From NCBI RefSeq assembly GCF_024437655.1, contig NZ_JANBVF010000008.1, positions 1 through 64,000 on the forward strand: a stretch of DNA of 64,000 bases, in the 5' to 3' direction. The notes under the pieces are model-generated. The model searched no databases. It was not told the origin of the DNA and saw nothing but the letters and a program-made list of their open reading frames with translations. Both the position numbers and the translations under genes were made by a program. Positions 54,153-62,107 of the stretch are shown here, one piece after another (the first letter of the stretch is position 1; every line of letters begins with the position of its first letter). This stretch comes from Chitinolyticbacter albus (GTDB lineage Bacteria; Pseudomonadota; Gammaproteobacteria; Burkholderiales; Chitinibacteraceae).

Positions 54153-55837
54153 GCGGCAGCTCCGAACACGATGCGACCGCTGGCATGCTGACCGGCCGCC
54201 GAATGCAGGGAATAGCTGACGCTGCCTCGCGCTGCCGCGTATCCCAGCGCCAGCGTGAGCACGGTGTCCGGAACGATCACCTGCTGGAACTTGGCCGCCT
54301 CCAGCCTCAGGAAGCGCGGCGGCAACGCAAACAGCGCGCGGGCCAGCCGGACGACCCAATCGAGCTGTGCCACGCCGGGCAATACGGGGGCCAGCGCGAA
54401 ATGGCCGACGAAATACGGTGAAGCCGCGGCGAACTGCAAATGCAGCGTCGCTTGCGTGGCATCGTGCGCTAGCAGGCGCACCTCGGGTCGGCGCGGATCG
54501 AACAGCGCGTGCAACTCGGCCTCGGTGGTCTTGCCCTGGCTGTTAACCGGCAAGGCCCAGGGATAACGCCAGCGACGCGGCAGGGCACTAGGCTCGACCA
54601 GATCCACGAGCTGGTCACGCAGCACGGCGTTCAGCGCGCGCTTGCCGTCCTCGTCATAGCATCTCCAGCCGCGGGCATTGGGCACTGCCACCACGCCCAG
54701 CAGGGCGCGCGACCCCGGCAGGCTGACCACACGGGCCTCCTGCAGCAGGCCGCTCTGCATCAGTGCCGCTTCCAGCGCAGTCAGCGACACGCGCTTTTCC
54801 TCAATCTTCACGATCCGGTCCGCGCGCCCCTGCAGCTCGAAACCCGCATCACCCAACTGCACCTTGTCGCTGGTGGCATGCCAGTCGGCGTCGGGCAGAT
54901 GACCGGAGCGCACCTGCAGCACGTCGTTTGCGACGCGCAATTGCACACCGGGCAACGGTTGCCAGTTGGCCGTTGCCGCATCCTCGCGCTGCCGCCAGGC
55001 GATACCGCCCGTTTCCGAGCTACCGTAGATCTCGAGCGGCGCCTGCCCGAGCAAGGCGCGGCAGGCCGGCAAGGCGTCGGCCGGCAGCGGGCCGCCGGAG
55101 GAAAACACCGCCGCCAGGTTCGCGCGGGCATCGGCCCAGTCGAGCTGATCGTTCAAGCGCTTCAAATGCGCGGGGCTGGCGACCAGCAGGCTGCGCGCTT
55201 GTGCCAGCGCCGCGGCGATCTGCTCCGGGTAGGCCAGTCGCTCCGCAGCGAATGCCCGGCCGGCGGCGAGCGGCCACAGCACGCGGAACAGCAGGCCATA
55301 GATATGTTGGTGCGACACGCTGCCCAGAACCCGCGCGTCAGCCGGCAGATCGGGCCAGCAGGCGGCGAGCGCGGCCACTTCGGTGGACAACTGGCGCAGC
55401 CGCTTGGGGATGGCCGATGGCTCACCGCTGGAGCCCGAGGTGTAGACCACCAACGCCTCCGCCTCTGGATCCAGCTCGGAAAACGGCGTGGGGTCGGGTT
55501 CCATGACAGCCAGTGGCCGGCAATCGGCTGGCCATTGCCCGGCAAAGCCATCGACATGTTCACGCAAGCGGGCCTGGGTGACGGGCTGGTTATCGGCAGG
55601 CAGGTAAACGCAGGCACCGGCATGCCAGGCACCGAACAGCGCGGCGGCAAACTCGAAGCTGTCTTCGGTATACAACGCCCATCGCCGCCCAGGCTGCGCG
55701 GAAAACGCCGCGCGCCATGCGGCGACGCGCAGGCGCAAGCCGGCGAAATCGACACCCTGCCCCGCGCGCACGGCCACAGGCCAGGCTGGCGCGCGTCCCA
55801 CGGCGAGCAGTTGTTCCAGCGAACGCAAATCAGTCAT
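54149..55837 (-). CDS. Acyl-ACP/CoA ligase fused to a dehydratase-like hotdog domain, APE cluster
   Basis: 562-residue two-domain protein. Residues 1 to about 430 are an ANL adenylating enzyme (P-loop YTSGSSGEPSAIPKR, GSSETGGIAWR, and a C-terminal small domain ending near KTTEAELHAL), which should activate the aryl acid starter and load it on an ACP. Residues about 440-562 form a FabA-like hotdog domain with FVGHFALAPVLPGVAQLDW. In other APE systems ligase and dehydratase are often separate genes. The hotdog may pair with the free dehydratase at 43826. Overlaps the membrane gene at 55830 by 8 bases. Confidence 0.9.
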   Translation of the reverse strand: MTDLRSLEQLLAVGRAPAWPVAVRAGQGVDFAGLRLRVAAWRAAFSAQPGRRWALYTEDSFEFAAALFGAWHAGACVYLPADNQPVTQARLREHVDGFAGQWPADCRPLAVMEPDPTPFSELDPEAEALVVYTSGSSGEPSAIPKRLRQLSTEVAALAACWPDLPADARVLGSVSHQHIYGLLFRVLWPLAAGRAFAAERLAYPEQIAAALAQARSLLVASPAHLKRLNDQLDWADARANLAAVFSSGGPLPADALPACRALLGQAPLEIYGSSETGGIAWRQREDAATANWQPLPGVQLRVANDVLQVRSGHLPDADWHATSDKVQLGDAGFELQGRADRIVKIEEKRVSLTALEAALMQSGLLQEARVVSLPGSRALLGVVAVPNARGWRCYDEDGKRALNAVLRDQLVDLVEPSALPRRWRYPWALPVNSQGKTTEAELHALFDPRRPEVRLLAHDATQATLHLQFAAASPYFVGHFALAPVLPGVAQLDWVVRLARALFALPPRFLRLEAAKFQQVIVPDTVLTLALGYAAARGSVSYSLHSAAGQHASGRIVFGAAA

Positions 55838-56378
55838 GCACGCCCTTCGCCTTCACCCGCTGCCGCACCAGCCATTCGCCGCCGAACAGCGCACCCATCG
55901 CGATATACGCGATCAGACCGTTGTAGAGCGCCCAGATGGCGTCGCTCGCCCAGCAGCTGGTGATCAGTGCCAGGCTGCCATTGACGGCGAAGAAACCACA
56001 CCACACTTGGGTCACCTTACGCGTGTACGCGACGCCGGATGCCGGCAGGTCGGGCTCGCGTAAACGCGCCAGCCGCTCGATCATGGACGGCGGATAAACG
56101 AGGCTCGTCGCAAACACGGCCAGCAAGGTCGCGTTGACCAGCATGGGATAGAGCTTGAGCGGCAACAGCAGATTGCCGGCCAGGCTGATCGCGACCAGCA
56201 GCAAGGCACCGGCGCCAGCCAGCAGCCAGACCCGGTCCCGCGTGGCAAGCACGCGCAGCAGTACCGTTCCGGCCAGCAGCAGGGCCAGCCAGCGCGGCTC
56301 GACACGGCCCAGCCCCAGGTACACCAGGGCCGGATAGGCCAATGTGATCAGGCCCAGCAACAGCAGACGCACGTGCAA
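55830..56378 (-). CDS. COG4648-type membrane protein, APE cluster
   Basis: 182-residue inner-membrane protein with five or six helices (e.g. LLLLGLITLAYPALVYLGLG, VWLLAGAGALLLVAISLAG). VYPPSMIERLARL followed by YTRKVTQVWCGFFAVNGSLA is recurrent in APE clusters; database entries sometimes mislabel it as gyrase subunit B. Its role is unproven. The start codon is TTG (56378) or GTG (56372), directly after the ACP stop. Confidence 0.75.
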   Translation of the reverse strand: MHVRLLLLGLITLAYPALVYLGLGRVEPRWLALLLAGTVLLRVLATRDRVWLLAGAGALLLVAISLAGNLLLPLKLYPMLVNATLLAVFATSLVYPPSMIERLARLREPDLPASGVAYTRKVTQVWCGFFAVNGSLALITSCWASDAIWALYNGLIAYIAMGALFGGEWLVRQRVKAKGVHD

Positions 56379-56633
56379 TCAGGCCGATTGTTCTTCAAGC
56401 AGTCCATGCAGTGCGTCGATGACGTCCTGCAAGGTGCGTACCGATTTGAAGGAATCGGGCTGCAGGCGTTTTCCCAGCAGCGAGCGCAGGCGAACGATCA
56501 TGTCCACCGCGTCGATACTGTCGATATCCAGGTCTTCGTACAGCCTTGCCTCCGGCACGATCTTGACGGGGTCGGTGTCGAAGGTCTCCTGCAAAATGGT
56601 GCTCAGGCGCTCGAAAAGCTCTTGCTTGGTCAT
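56379..56633 (-). CDS. Acyl carrier protein (second), APE cluster
   Basis: 84-residue ACP. The phosphopantetheine-bearing Ser39 lies in DLDIDSIDAVDM. ATG at 56633 has AGGA nine bases upstream. It is a separate protein from the ACP at 56686. Two ACPs are normal for APE systems; one usually carries the starter and growing chain. It follows the first ACP by 52 bases. Confidence 0.93.
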   Translation of the reverse strand: MTKQELFERLSTILQETFDTDPVKIVPEARLYEDLDIDSIDAVDMIVRLRSLLGKRLQPDSFKSVRTLQDVIDALHGLLEEQSA

Positions 56634-56685
56634 GCTCGTTCCTGCCGGTCGTGCGATAGCCGAGGCTATCCAATTACTGAGGGTC

Positions 56686-56946
56686 TTACTGTTTGCGGGC
56701 CGAGGCCACAAAGGCGGCCAGCGCTCGCACGCTGGCAAAATGCGCCCGCGTCTCGGCCGAATCGGCCGAAAGGCTCACACCGTAGCGCTTTTGCAACGCC
56801 AGGCCGAGTTCCAGCGCATCGATCGAATCGAGACCCAGCCCTTCCACGAACAAGGGGGCGTCGGTATCGATATCGTCCGGCGTAATGTCTTCCAGATTGA
56901 GCGACTCGATGACGAGTCCCTTGATTTCCTGTTCAAGCGCGAGCAT
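56686..56946 (-). CDS. Acyl carrier protein (first), APE cluster
   Basis: 86-residue ACP. Ser41 in GLGLDSIDALELG is the 4'-phosphopantetheine site. The strongly acidic helix-2 surface is typical. Preferred start is 56946 (MLALEQEIKG); an in-frame ATG at 56967 would add seven basic/hydrophobic residues. The start overlaps the AGPAT-like gene end by 14 bases, with GGAAG upstream. Confidence 0.92.
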   Translation of the reverse strand: MLALEQEIKGLVIESLNLEDITPDDIDTDAPLFVEGLGLDSIDALELGLALQKRYGVSLSADSAETRAHFASVRALAAFVASARKQ

Positions 56947-57715
56947 GAGAAGCAACTTCCTTGGCAAAATAATCGTGCAAATAGTCGGTCAGATGACGCG
57001 CGGCCAGCGCCTCACCGCCTGCGGCATCCAGAAAAGGCTGGATCGCGATGTCGTCGCGTATCTCGAGCGTAAAGTGCATCCTGCGCGGCGGCACCTGCCA
57101 CCACGGCAAGCCCTTGGTCAGGCTGAGCGGCTCGCAGCGTATGGTCACCGGCGTGATGTCGCGCAGGCCGCGTACCGCGATATTGGCCGCTCCGCGCTGC
57201 AACTTCATCTTGCCGTCGACCGGCGTGCGGGTCCCTTCGGGAAAAATGATCAGGTTGCTGCCTTGCCGCAGCGAACGAATTCCGTCCTCGACCAGGCCCG
57301 AACCGCTGTCGTTGCAGATGTAGTTGGTGGCGCAAATGGCTCCGCGCGTAAACGGGTTGCGTGCAAGGCTGCCCTTGACCACACAATCGGCATTGGGCAC
57401 CAGCGAGATCAGGAATACCACATCGAGCAGCGTCGGGTGGTTGGCGAGGATCAAGAGTCCGCCACGCCGCAGCCGATCCAGCCCATGAATTTCGTAGCGC
57501 AGTATGCCGAGCCAGCACATCAGACCCACAAACGACGCAAAACAGGCATGCACCGCCCACCTGGCGATACTGGCGCGTTGCGATGCCTGCAGCCAGAAGC
57601 ACAGCGACAGCAGTGGCAGGAACACCAGCCATAGCAGCAGGCCCCCCACGCCGAACGTGGTAAAGGCGATGCCCGTGGCGAGCACGCGCCAATAGCGGTC
57701 TACCCGCTCAAGCAT
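56933..57715 (-). CDS. 1-acylglycerol-3-phosphate-type acyltransferase (PlsC family), APE cluster
   Basis: 260-residue membrane-bound acyltransferase. Two N-terminal helices (TFGVGGLLLWLVFLPLLSL, ACFASFVGLMCWLGIL) precede the PlsC HX4D motif ANHPTLLDV and FPEGTRTP. Probably transfers the polyene chain or a fatty chain to a glycerol/sugar acceptor. ATG at 57715 overlaps the KS-like gene end by 8 bases; longer frames overlap it further. Confidence 0.88.
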   Translation of the reverse strand: MLERVDRYWRVLATGIAFTTFGVGGLLLWLVFLPLLSLCFWLQASQRASIARWAVHACFASFVGLMCWLGILRYEIHGLDRLRRGGLLILANHPTLLDVVFLISLVPNADCVVKGSLARNPFTRGAICATNYICNDSGSGLVEDGIRSLRQGSNLIIFPEGTRTPVDGKMKLQRGAANIAVRGLRDITPVTIRCEPLSLTKGLPWWQVPPRRMHFTLEIRDDIAIQPFLDAAGGEALAARHLTDYLHDYFAKEVASHARA

Positions 57716-58421
57716 GGCGCTGCCATTGCCAGTTGCGTTGCCGAAGCTGCGTCGGCCCTTCCGAAACAAGAAAACGCAGGATGGCCAGATCGCCAGGCAG
57801 ATCGCACGGTGTGTCATCCGGCGCGGCAGTGCGTTGCAAGCTGATGCCGCCGCAAGCGGCCGCAGCGAGTCGACATGACCATGCCCAGGGGAATTGCGCT
57901 TGCGCGCCGGCAAAGCGCTGGTATCGCTCGGGCAACGGCCCCTCATAGGCGACGACCAGCACCTCGTTCGCACCATCGGCCAGCAGCGCCGTCGCCTCTA
58001 CAAATGCGCTGGCTACGGTATCCTCGCCCGCCGCAACGGCGAGGTAATTGGCGGTATCGCCGCGGGCAATGGAATAGAGGGCGCCGACGGCATTGTGTAC
58101 CGACATGCTGAACGATGCGGGCGACAAAGGCTGCTGCGCGGCCAGTTGATCGAGCAGATCGATGGAACGATTGATTTCACCGTAGCGCGAGGCGAAAATC
58201 ACCGCGTCGGGCGGCGTGTCGCCCTGGCACCAGTACGCCACCTGCAATGCAGCGCGCCCCAGCCGCTCCGCACGCCGACGCATCATGGCCGGCATTTCGC
58301 GCACGGCCGGCTCGGCTTCACAGGCCAGCGAAGTCGGCGCGGCCAGCCAGCGCGACCAGGCTGCCTGGTCGGCCAAGCCCGGAGCCCAAGCGGACCAGTG
58401 CGTGACGGAAAAACGGCTCAT
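57708..58421 (-). CDS. Ketosynthase-like chain-length factor, APE cluster (first gene)
   Basis: 237-residue protein of the Ketoacyl-synt_2 type, much shorter than a full KS (about 400). It has FSMSVHNAVGALYSIARGD and an AGEDTVASAFVEA stretch at the place of the catalytic Cys loop: the Cys is absent. That fits an inactive subunit that pairs with a full KS and sets chain length. First gene of the cluster; a weak ribosome-binding site precedes the ATG. Confidence 0.88.
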   Translation of the reverse strand: MSRFSVTHWSAWAPGLADQAAWSRWLAAPTSLACEAEPAVREMPAMMRRRAERLGRAALQVAYWCQGDTPPDAVIFASRYGEINRSIDLLDQLAAQQPLSPASFSMSVHNAVGALYSIARGDTANYLAVAAGEDTVASAFVEATALLADGANEVLVVAYEGPLPERYQRFAGAQAQFPWAWSCRLAAAACGGISLQRTAAPDDTPCDLPGDLAILRFLVSEGPTQLRQRNWQWQRHA

Positions 58422-58640
58422 TACAAAGACTGCACGATGGGAAAACCGACATTTTTACCACAAATGCAGTAACTATTGCATGTAAGCGACCCAATCAACA
58501 GACATACGTACAACACCAATTTGGTCAAATTCTTACAGCAAAGCACGACTAATTCGCTTACCACATTCCAGCGTGACCACGGCGCGACCGCCGAAGCTGG
58601 TATTTCCGCCCCGGAAAATTTATCCCTTTGGCATCAGATA
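58422..58640 (-). promoter_or_regulatory. Promoter/operator region of the APE cluster
   Basis: A 219-base gap between uvrC and the first APE gene, AT-richer than its surroundings. It holds an 11-base palindrome ACCAATTTGGT (58515-58525) and a 7-base inverted repeat GTAAGCG/CGCTTAC (58482-58488, 58555-58561). TTGACC next to the palindrome (minus strand, 58527-58522) is a plausible -35, but the -10 (TATGTC-like) is weak. No regulator gene is encoded in the cluster, so control is probably by a distant factor acting here. Confidence 0.4.
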
Positions 58641-60467
58641 CTAACCGCGCAGCGCGGCATGAATCCGCTCCGCCAATTCGGCGTTGATGCCATCGACCTG
58701 CATCAGGTCTTCGACACTGGCAGCCTTCACACCTTGTAATCCACCGAAGCGCGCCAGCAATTTCTGGCGGCGCTTGGGGCCGACCCCGGGAATCTCCTCC
58801 AGGCTGGACGCAACACGGGCCTTGGCGCGGCGCGCGCGATGGCCGGTAATGGCGAAGCGGTGCGATTCATCACGGATCTGTTGCACCAGATGCAGACCGG
58901 CATGGTCCGGCGGCAGCCGCACCACGGCGTGGCTGGTGGCGAGGATCAGTTGCTCGAGGCCGGCCTTGCGCGTTTCCCCTTTGGCGATCCCGATCAGTAC
59001 TGGCTGGGCCAAGCCCACCTCGGCCAGTACTTCCTCGGCCTGCGTCAACTGGCCCTTGCCGCCATCGATCAGGATCAGGTCCGGTACCTTGCCCTCACCG
59101 GCGGCGATCTTTTCATAGCGCCGGGTCAGCACCTGTTTCATCGCCGCGTAGTCATCCCCGGCCGTAATGCCTTCGATGTTGTAGCGCCGGTATTCCTTGG
59201 GCTGCATATCGCCCCGATCGAACACCACGCAGGACGCGACTGTCGCCTCGCCCATGGTGTGCGAGATGTCGAAACACTCGATGCGCTGCGTTTCTTCGGG
59301 CAAGTTGAGTGCCTCGACCAGCGCGGTCAACCGGCCGGCCTGGGTCGCCGCCTGTGCCTGGCGCTGCAAGATGGCAAATTCGGCGTTCTTCCTCGCCATT
59401 TCCAGCCACACCCGGCGCTCGCCATTGGGATTGCTGTTCACCACGACCTTGCGACCGGCCTGCTCGGACAGCAGCGAGACGATCAGCTCACCGCCATCGG
59501 GCGCCGGGTGGCAGATCACCACCGGTGGCACGCTGCGATCGAGGTAATGCTGCGCAAGGAAGGCTGCCAGCGCCTCCGCGGGGCCGTAGTCCTCGGCGTG
59601 GCTCGGAAACAGGTTCTTGTCGCCGACATGGCGGCCACCACGCACCATGGCCAGATTGACGCACAGCACACCGTCGCGGGCGACGCAGGCGACGATGTCG
59701 GCATCGAGCTCGTTGGCGTTGCTGGATACGAACTGTCGCTCTTGCACCTTGGCCAGCGCCTGGATCTGGTCGCGCAAGCTGGCGGCCAGCTCGAAATCCC
59801 AGGCTTCGGATGCCGCCTGCATCCGCGTCTCCAATTCGGTCAGCAGCTCGTTGCCCTTGCCTTCCAGAAACCGCACGGCGTTACCGACGTCGCGCTGGTA
59901 GTCTTCCTTGCTGACCAGGTCGACACAGGGTGCCGAGCAGCGCCTGATCTGGTGCAGCAGGCACGGTCGCGAGCGGTTGGCGAACACCGTGTCCTCGCAG
60001 GTGCGCAGCTTGAACACCTTTTGCAACAGTTGGATCGATTCCTTGACCACGTAGCCGTTGGGGAACGGGCCGAAGTACTGGTTGCGCTTGTCGAGCGCGC
60101 CACGGTAGTACGCCAGGCGTGGATAGCGATGGCCGGTGACGACCAGATAGGGATAGCTCTTGTCGTCGCGGAACAGGATGTTGTAGCGCGGCGCCAGCGC
60201 CTTGATCAGGTTGTTCTCGAGCACCAGCGCCTCGGCCTCGGAGCGCACCACCGTGGTCTCCAGCCGCGCCACCTGCGCCAGCATCAGCCGGATGCGCGGG
60301 CTCAGATCGCTCTTCTGGAAATACGAGCCGACACGGCGCTTGAGATCGATGGCCTTGCCGACATAGAGCACGGCGCCATCGCTGCCGAGAAAGCGATAGA
60401 CGCCCGGCAGGTTGGGCAGCAGTTTTACCTGCTCGGCAACAAAGTCGTAGGGTGTTTGTTCAGTCAT
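58641..60467 (-). CDS. uvrC: UvrABC excinuclease subunit C
   Basis: 608-residue dual-incision nuclease of nucleotide excision repair. N-terminal GIY-YIG domain ([21 protein letters not shown]), then a UVR motif (about residues 205-240, helical), the RNase H-like 5'-nuclease domain ([19 protein letters not shown]) and C-terminal tandem HhH ([20 protein letters not shown]). Normal length. In many proteobacteria pgsA follows directly; here the APE cluster and four other genes intervene. Confidence 0.97.
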   Translation of the reverse strand: MTEQTPYDFVAEQVKLLPNLPGVYRFLGSDGAVLYVGKAIDLKRRVGSYFQKSDLSPRIRLMLAQVARLETTVVRSEAEALVLENNLIKALAPRYNILFRDDKSYPYLVVTGHRYPRLAYYRGALDKRNQYFGPFPNGYVVKESIQLLQKVFKLRTCEDTVFANRSRPCLLHQIRRCSAPCVDLVSKEDYQRDVGNAVRFLEGKGNELLTELETRMQAASEAWDFELAASLRDQIQALAKVQERQFVSSNANELDADIVACVARDGVLCVNLAMVRGGRHVGDKNLFPSHAEDYGPAEALAAFLAQHYLDRSVPPVVICHPAPDGGELIVSLLSEQAGRKVVVNSNPNGERRVWLEMARKNAEFAILQRQAQAATQAGRLTALVEALNLPEETQRIECFDISHTMGEATVASCVVFDRGDMQPKEYRRYNIEGITAGDDYAAMKQVLTRRYEKIAAGEGKVPDLILIDGGKGQLTQAEEVLAEVGLAQPVLIGIAKGETRKAGLEQLILATSHAVVRLPPDHAGLHLVQQIRDESHRFAITGHRARRAKARVASSLEEIPGVGPKRRQKLLARFGGLQGVKAASVEDLMQVDGINAELAERIHAALRG

Positions 60468-60623
60468 GGAACCGCGAGCATGACACTCGGTGGGGCTGTT
60501 GCGCCAGTCCGTGCCGGCGACCGTCGCGCCGCCCGAATGCGGTGAACGCCCGTACCGCGCGGCCGCATCCGGCGTGTGGATTTGCCGCGGGCCGCCGATT
60601 GGTCAAACACAGCCGGACGGGCC

Positions 60624-61751
60624 CTACCAGGCAATGCGCCGCGCAGCGGTGGCGATCAGCAGCGCGGCGCCGGCCACCACGGCCAGCCCCCACCCCAAAT
60701 GCGAGGCATGGGCAACGAAGCCGATCAGCGGCGGGCCGAGCAAGGCGCCCACGGCGCCAGTCGTCGTCACCGCGGCCAATGCCACCGGTCCTTGCTTGGC
60801 ACCGGCGATATACACGCAGGGCGACACCGCGGCCACACCGAGGCCCACCAGCGCAAATGCCACCAGGCCCGGCCAGAAGCCGCCGAGCAACAGACCCACG
60901 GCTAGGCCTACGCCGGCCACGCTGCCTCCCGTCTTGAGCAAATAGGCGCTGCCCCAGCGCGCGCGCCAGCCGTCGCCCAGCCAGCGGGCACAGAACATGG
61001 TAACGGTGAATGCGGCCAGCCCCAGCGCTGCGGCCTGTTCGCTGGCGCCAGTCCGCTCTTTCAGATACAGCGCGGTCCAATCGGACATCGAGCCCTCCAC
61101 GACGGTTCCCGCCAGCGCGGCGAGCCCCAGCCATAAAGCGGCGCCGGACGGCAGTGAAAATCGCTTACGCGGCGTTGCCGGCGGCTCCGGCGACTGCGGC
61201 AACAAACGGGGGGCGGCCCAGGCCAGCATGGTCCACATCAGCACGGCCGAGGCCACAAAATGCAAGGCCAGCGAAGGCAGAACCCGGATCATCAGCGCGG
61301 AAAACAGCGCAGCGGCGAGGCCACCGAGGCTGAACACCGCATGCAGGCGCGACATGATGGGCCGTCCGCGCTCGACCTCGACCTCGACCCCTTGGGCATT
61401 CATCGCCACGTTCAGGCAGGCAGCGGCCACGCCTTCCATCACCATCACCGCGAGCGCAAAAGGATAGCTGGGGGCGAAGCCCAGCAACACCAGCAAGGCG
61501 GGCATCGCGGCGGCGGCCAGCCAGCAACAGCGCTGTGCACCGAGGCGCCGCAACAGCGTCGCCGTGACCGGAAACGAGAAAACGGCGCCGATACCGCTTG
61601 CCAGCAGCAGGAAACCGACCTGGGCCGGGCCCAGATCCAGCTGCGCCTTGAGCGCCGGCAACCGGGTGGCCCAGCTTCCGTAGTTGAAGCCCAGCAGGAA
61701 GAACAAAGTAGCCACGGCGTAGGGCGCCTGGCGCAAGGGAGGGGCAGTCAC
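60624..61751 (-). CDS. MFS transporter, YbjJ-like
   Basis: 375-residue, 12-helix membrane protein. FFLLGFNYGSWATRLPALKAQLD and NVAMNAQGVEVEVERGRPIMSRLHAVFSLGG (quoted in parts; key piece NVAMNAQGVEVE) are characteristic of the YbjJ family of uncharacterised MFS permeases. Substrate unknown. It is 6 bases after the flagellar flhB-like gene and 156 bases before uvrC's reading frame begins downstream... its own start at 61751 is close behind the flagellar unit, so it may be co-transcribed. Confidence 0.82.
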   Translation of the reverse strand: MTAPPLRQAPYAVATLFFLLGFNYGSWATRLPALKAQLDLGPAQVGFLLLASGIGAVFSFPVTATLLRRLGAQRCCWLAAAAMPALLVLLGFAPSYPFALAVMVMEGVAAACLNVAMNAQGVEVEVERGRPIMSRLHAVFSLGGLAAALFSALMIRVLPSLALHFVASAVLMWTMLAWAAPRLLPQSPEPPATPRKRFSLPSGAALWLGLAALAGTVVEGSMSDWTALYLKERTGASEQAAALGLAAFTVTMFCARWLGDGWRARWGSAYLLKTGGSVAGVGLAVGLLLGGFWPGLVAFALVGLGVAAVSPCVYIAGAKQGPVALAAVTTTGAVGALLGPPLIGFVAHASHLGWGLAVVAGAALLIATAARRIAW

Positions 61752-61756
61752 AGTGA

Positions 61757-62107
61757 TCAGTGGGTATCGGATTGCGGGGCCGGTGCGGCTTCGGGCAGCG
61801 GCAAGGATAACAGCGGCGCCTCGACCATAGCGCCCGTTTCCAGCAAGTAGACAAAGGCAAGCAATTCGGCAACGGCACGATAGAGTTGTGGTGGAATGCG
61901 CTGGTCGAGATCGACCTGCATCAACAGCGCAACGAGCTCGGGCGATTCGTGCACGAACACGCCGGCTTCCCGCGCCTTTTCGATGATCTTCTCGGCGACG
62001 ACGCCCTGGCCCTTGGCCGTCACGCGCGGCGAACCTCCGCCCTCGTGGTAGGCCAGCGCCACCGCCTGCTGGCGATCAGGCGAGATCCGGGCAGCCCTAC
62101 GTGCCAT
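61757..62107 (-). CDS. FlhB C-terminal-domain-like protein (FlhX type)
   Basis: 116-residue cytoplasmic protein matching only the C-terminal part of the flagellar export switch FlhB (ARRISPDRQQAVALAYHEG, then GVFVHESPELVALLMQVDLDQRIPPQLYRAVAELLAFVYLL, here abbreviated). The NPTH self-cleavage motif of true FlhB is missing. Stand-alone copies next to fliK are known in several proteobacteria and can substitute for the FlhB C-terminus. ATG at 62107 overlaps the fliK end by 11 bases. Confidence 0.85.
   Translation of the reverse strand: MARRAARISPDRQQAVALAYHEGGGSPRVTAKGQGVVAEKIIEKAREAGVFVHESPELVALLMQVDLDQRIPPQLYRAVAELLAFVYLLETGAMVEAPLLSLPLPEAAPAPQSDTH

Larger units (their letters stand above)
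41869..58421 (-). other. Aryl-polyene (APE) pigment biosynthesis gene cluster
   Basis: Nineteen consecutive minus-strand genes, nearly all overlapping or within about 50 bases of each other, so probably one operon read from 58421 to 41869. The content (chain-length-factor-like KS, two full KSs, KR, two dehydratase-type domains, two ACPs, acyl ligase, aromatic ammonia lyase, thioesterase, LpxL-type and AGPAT-type acyltransferases, GT2, MMPL exporter, LolA-like carrier, DUF3261 lipoprotein, flavin oxidoreductase, COG4648 membrane protein) matches the set known for aryl polyene, flexirubin and xanthomonadin clusters. These yield yellow polyenes in the outer membrane that protect from oxidative stress. 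Product structure is inferred. Confidence 0.93.

Noticed and set aside
58839-60545. 568-codon plus-strand frame opposite uvrC
   Set aside because: Antisense of a clear uvrC gene, without motif or start signal.
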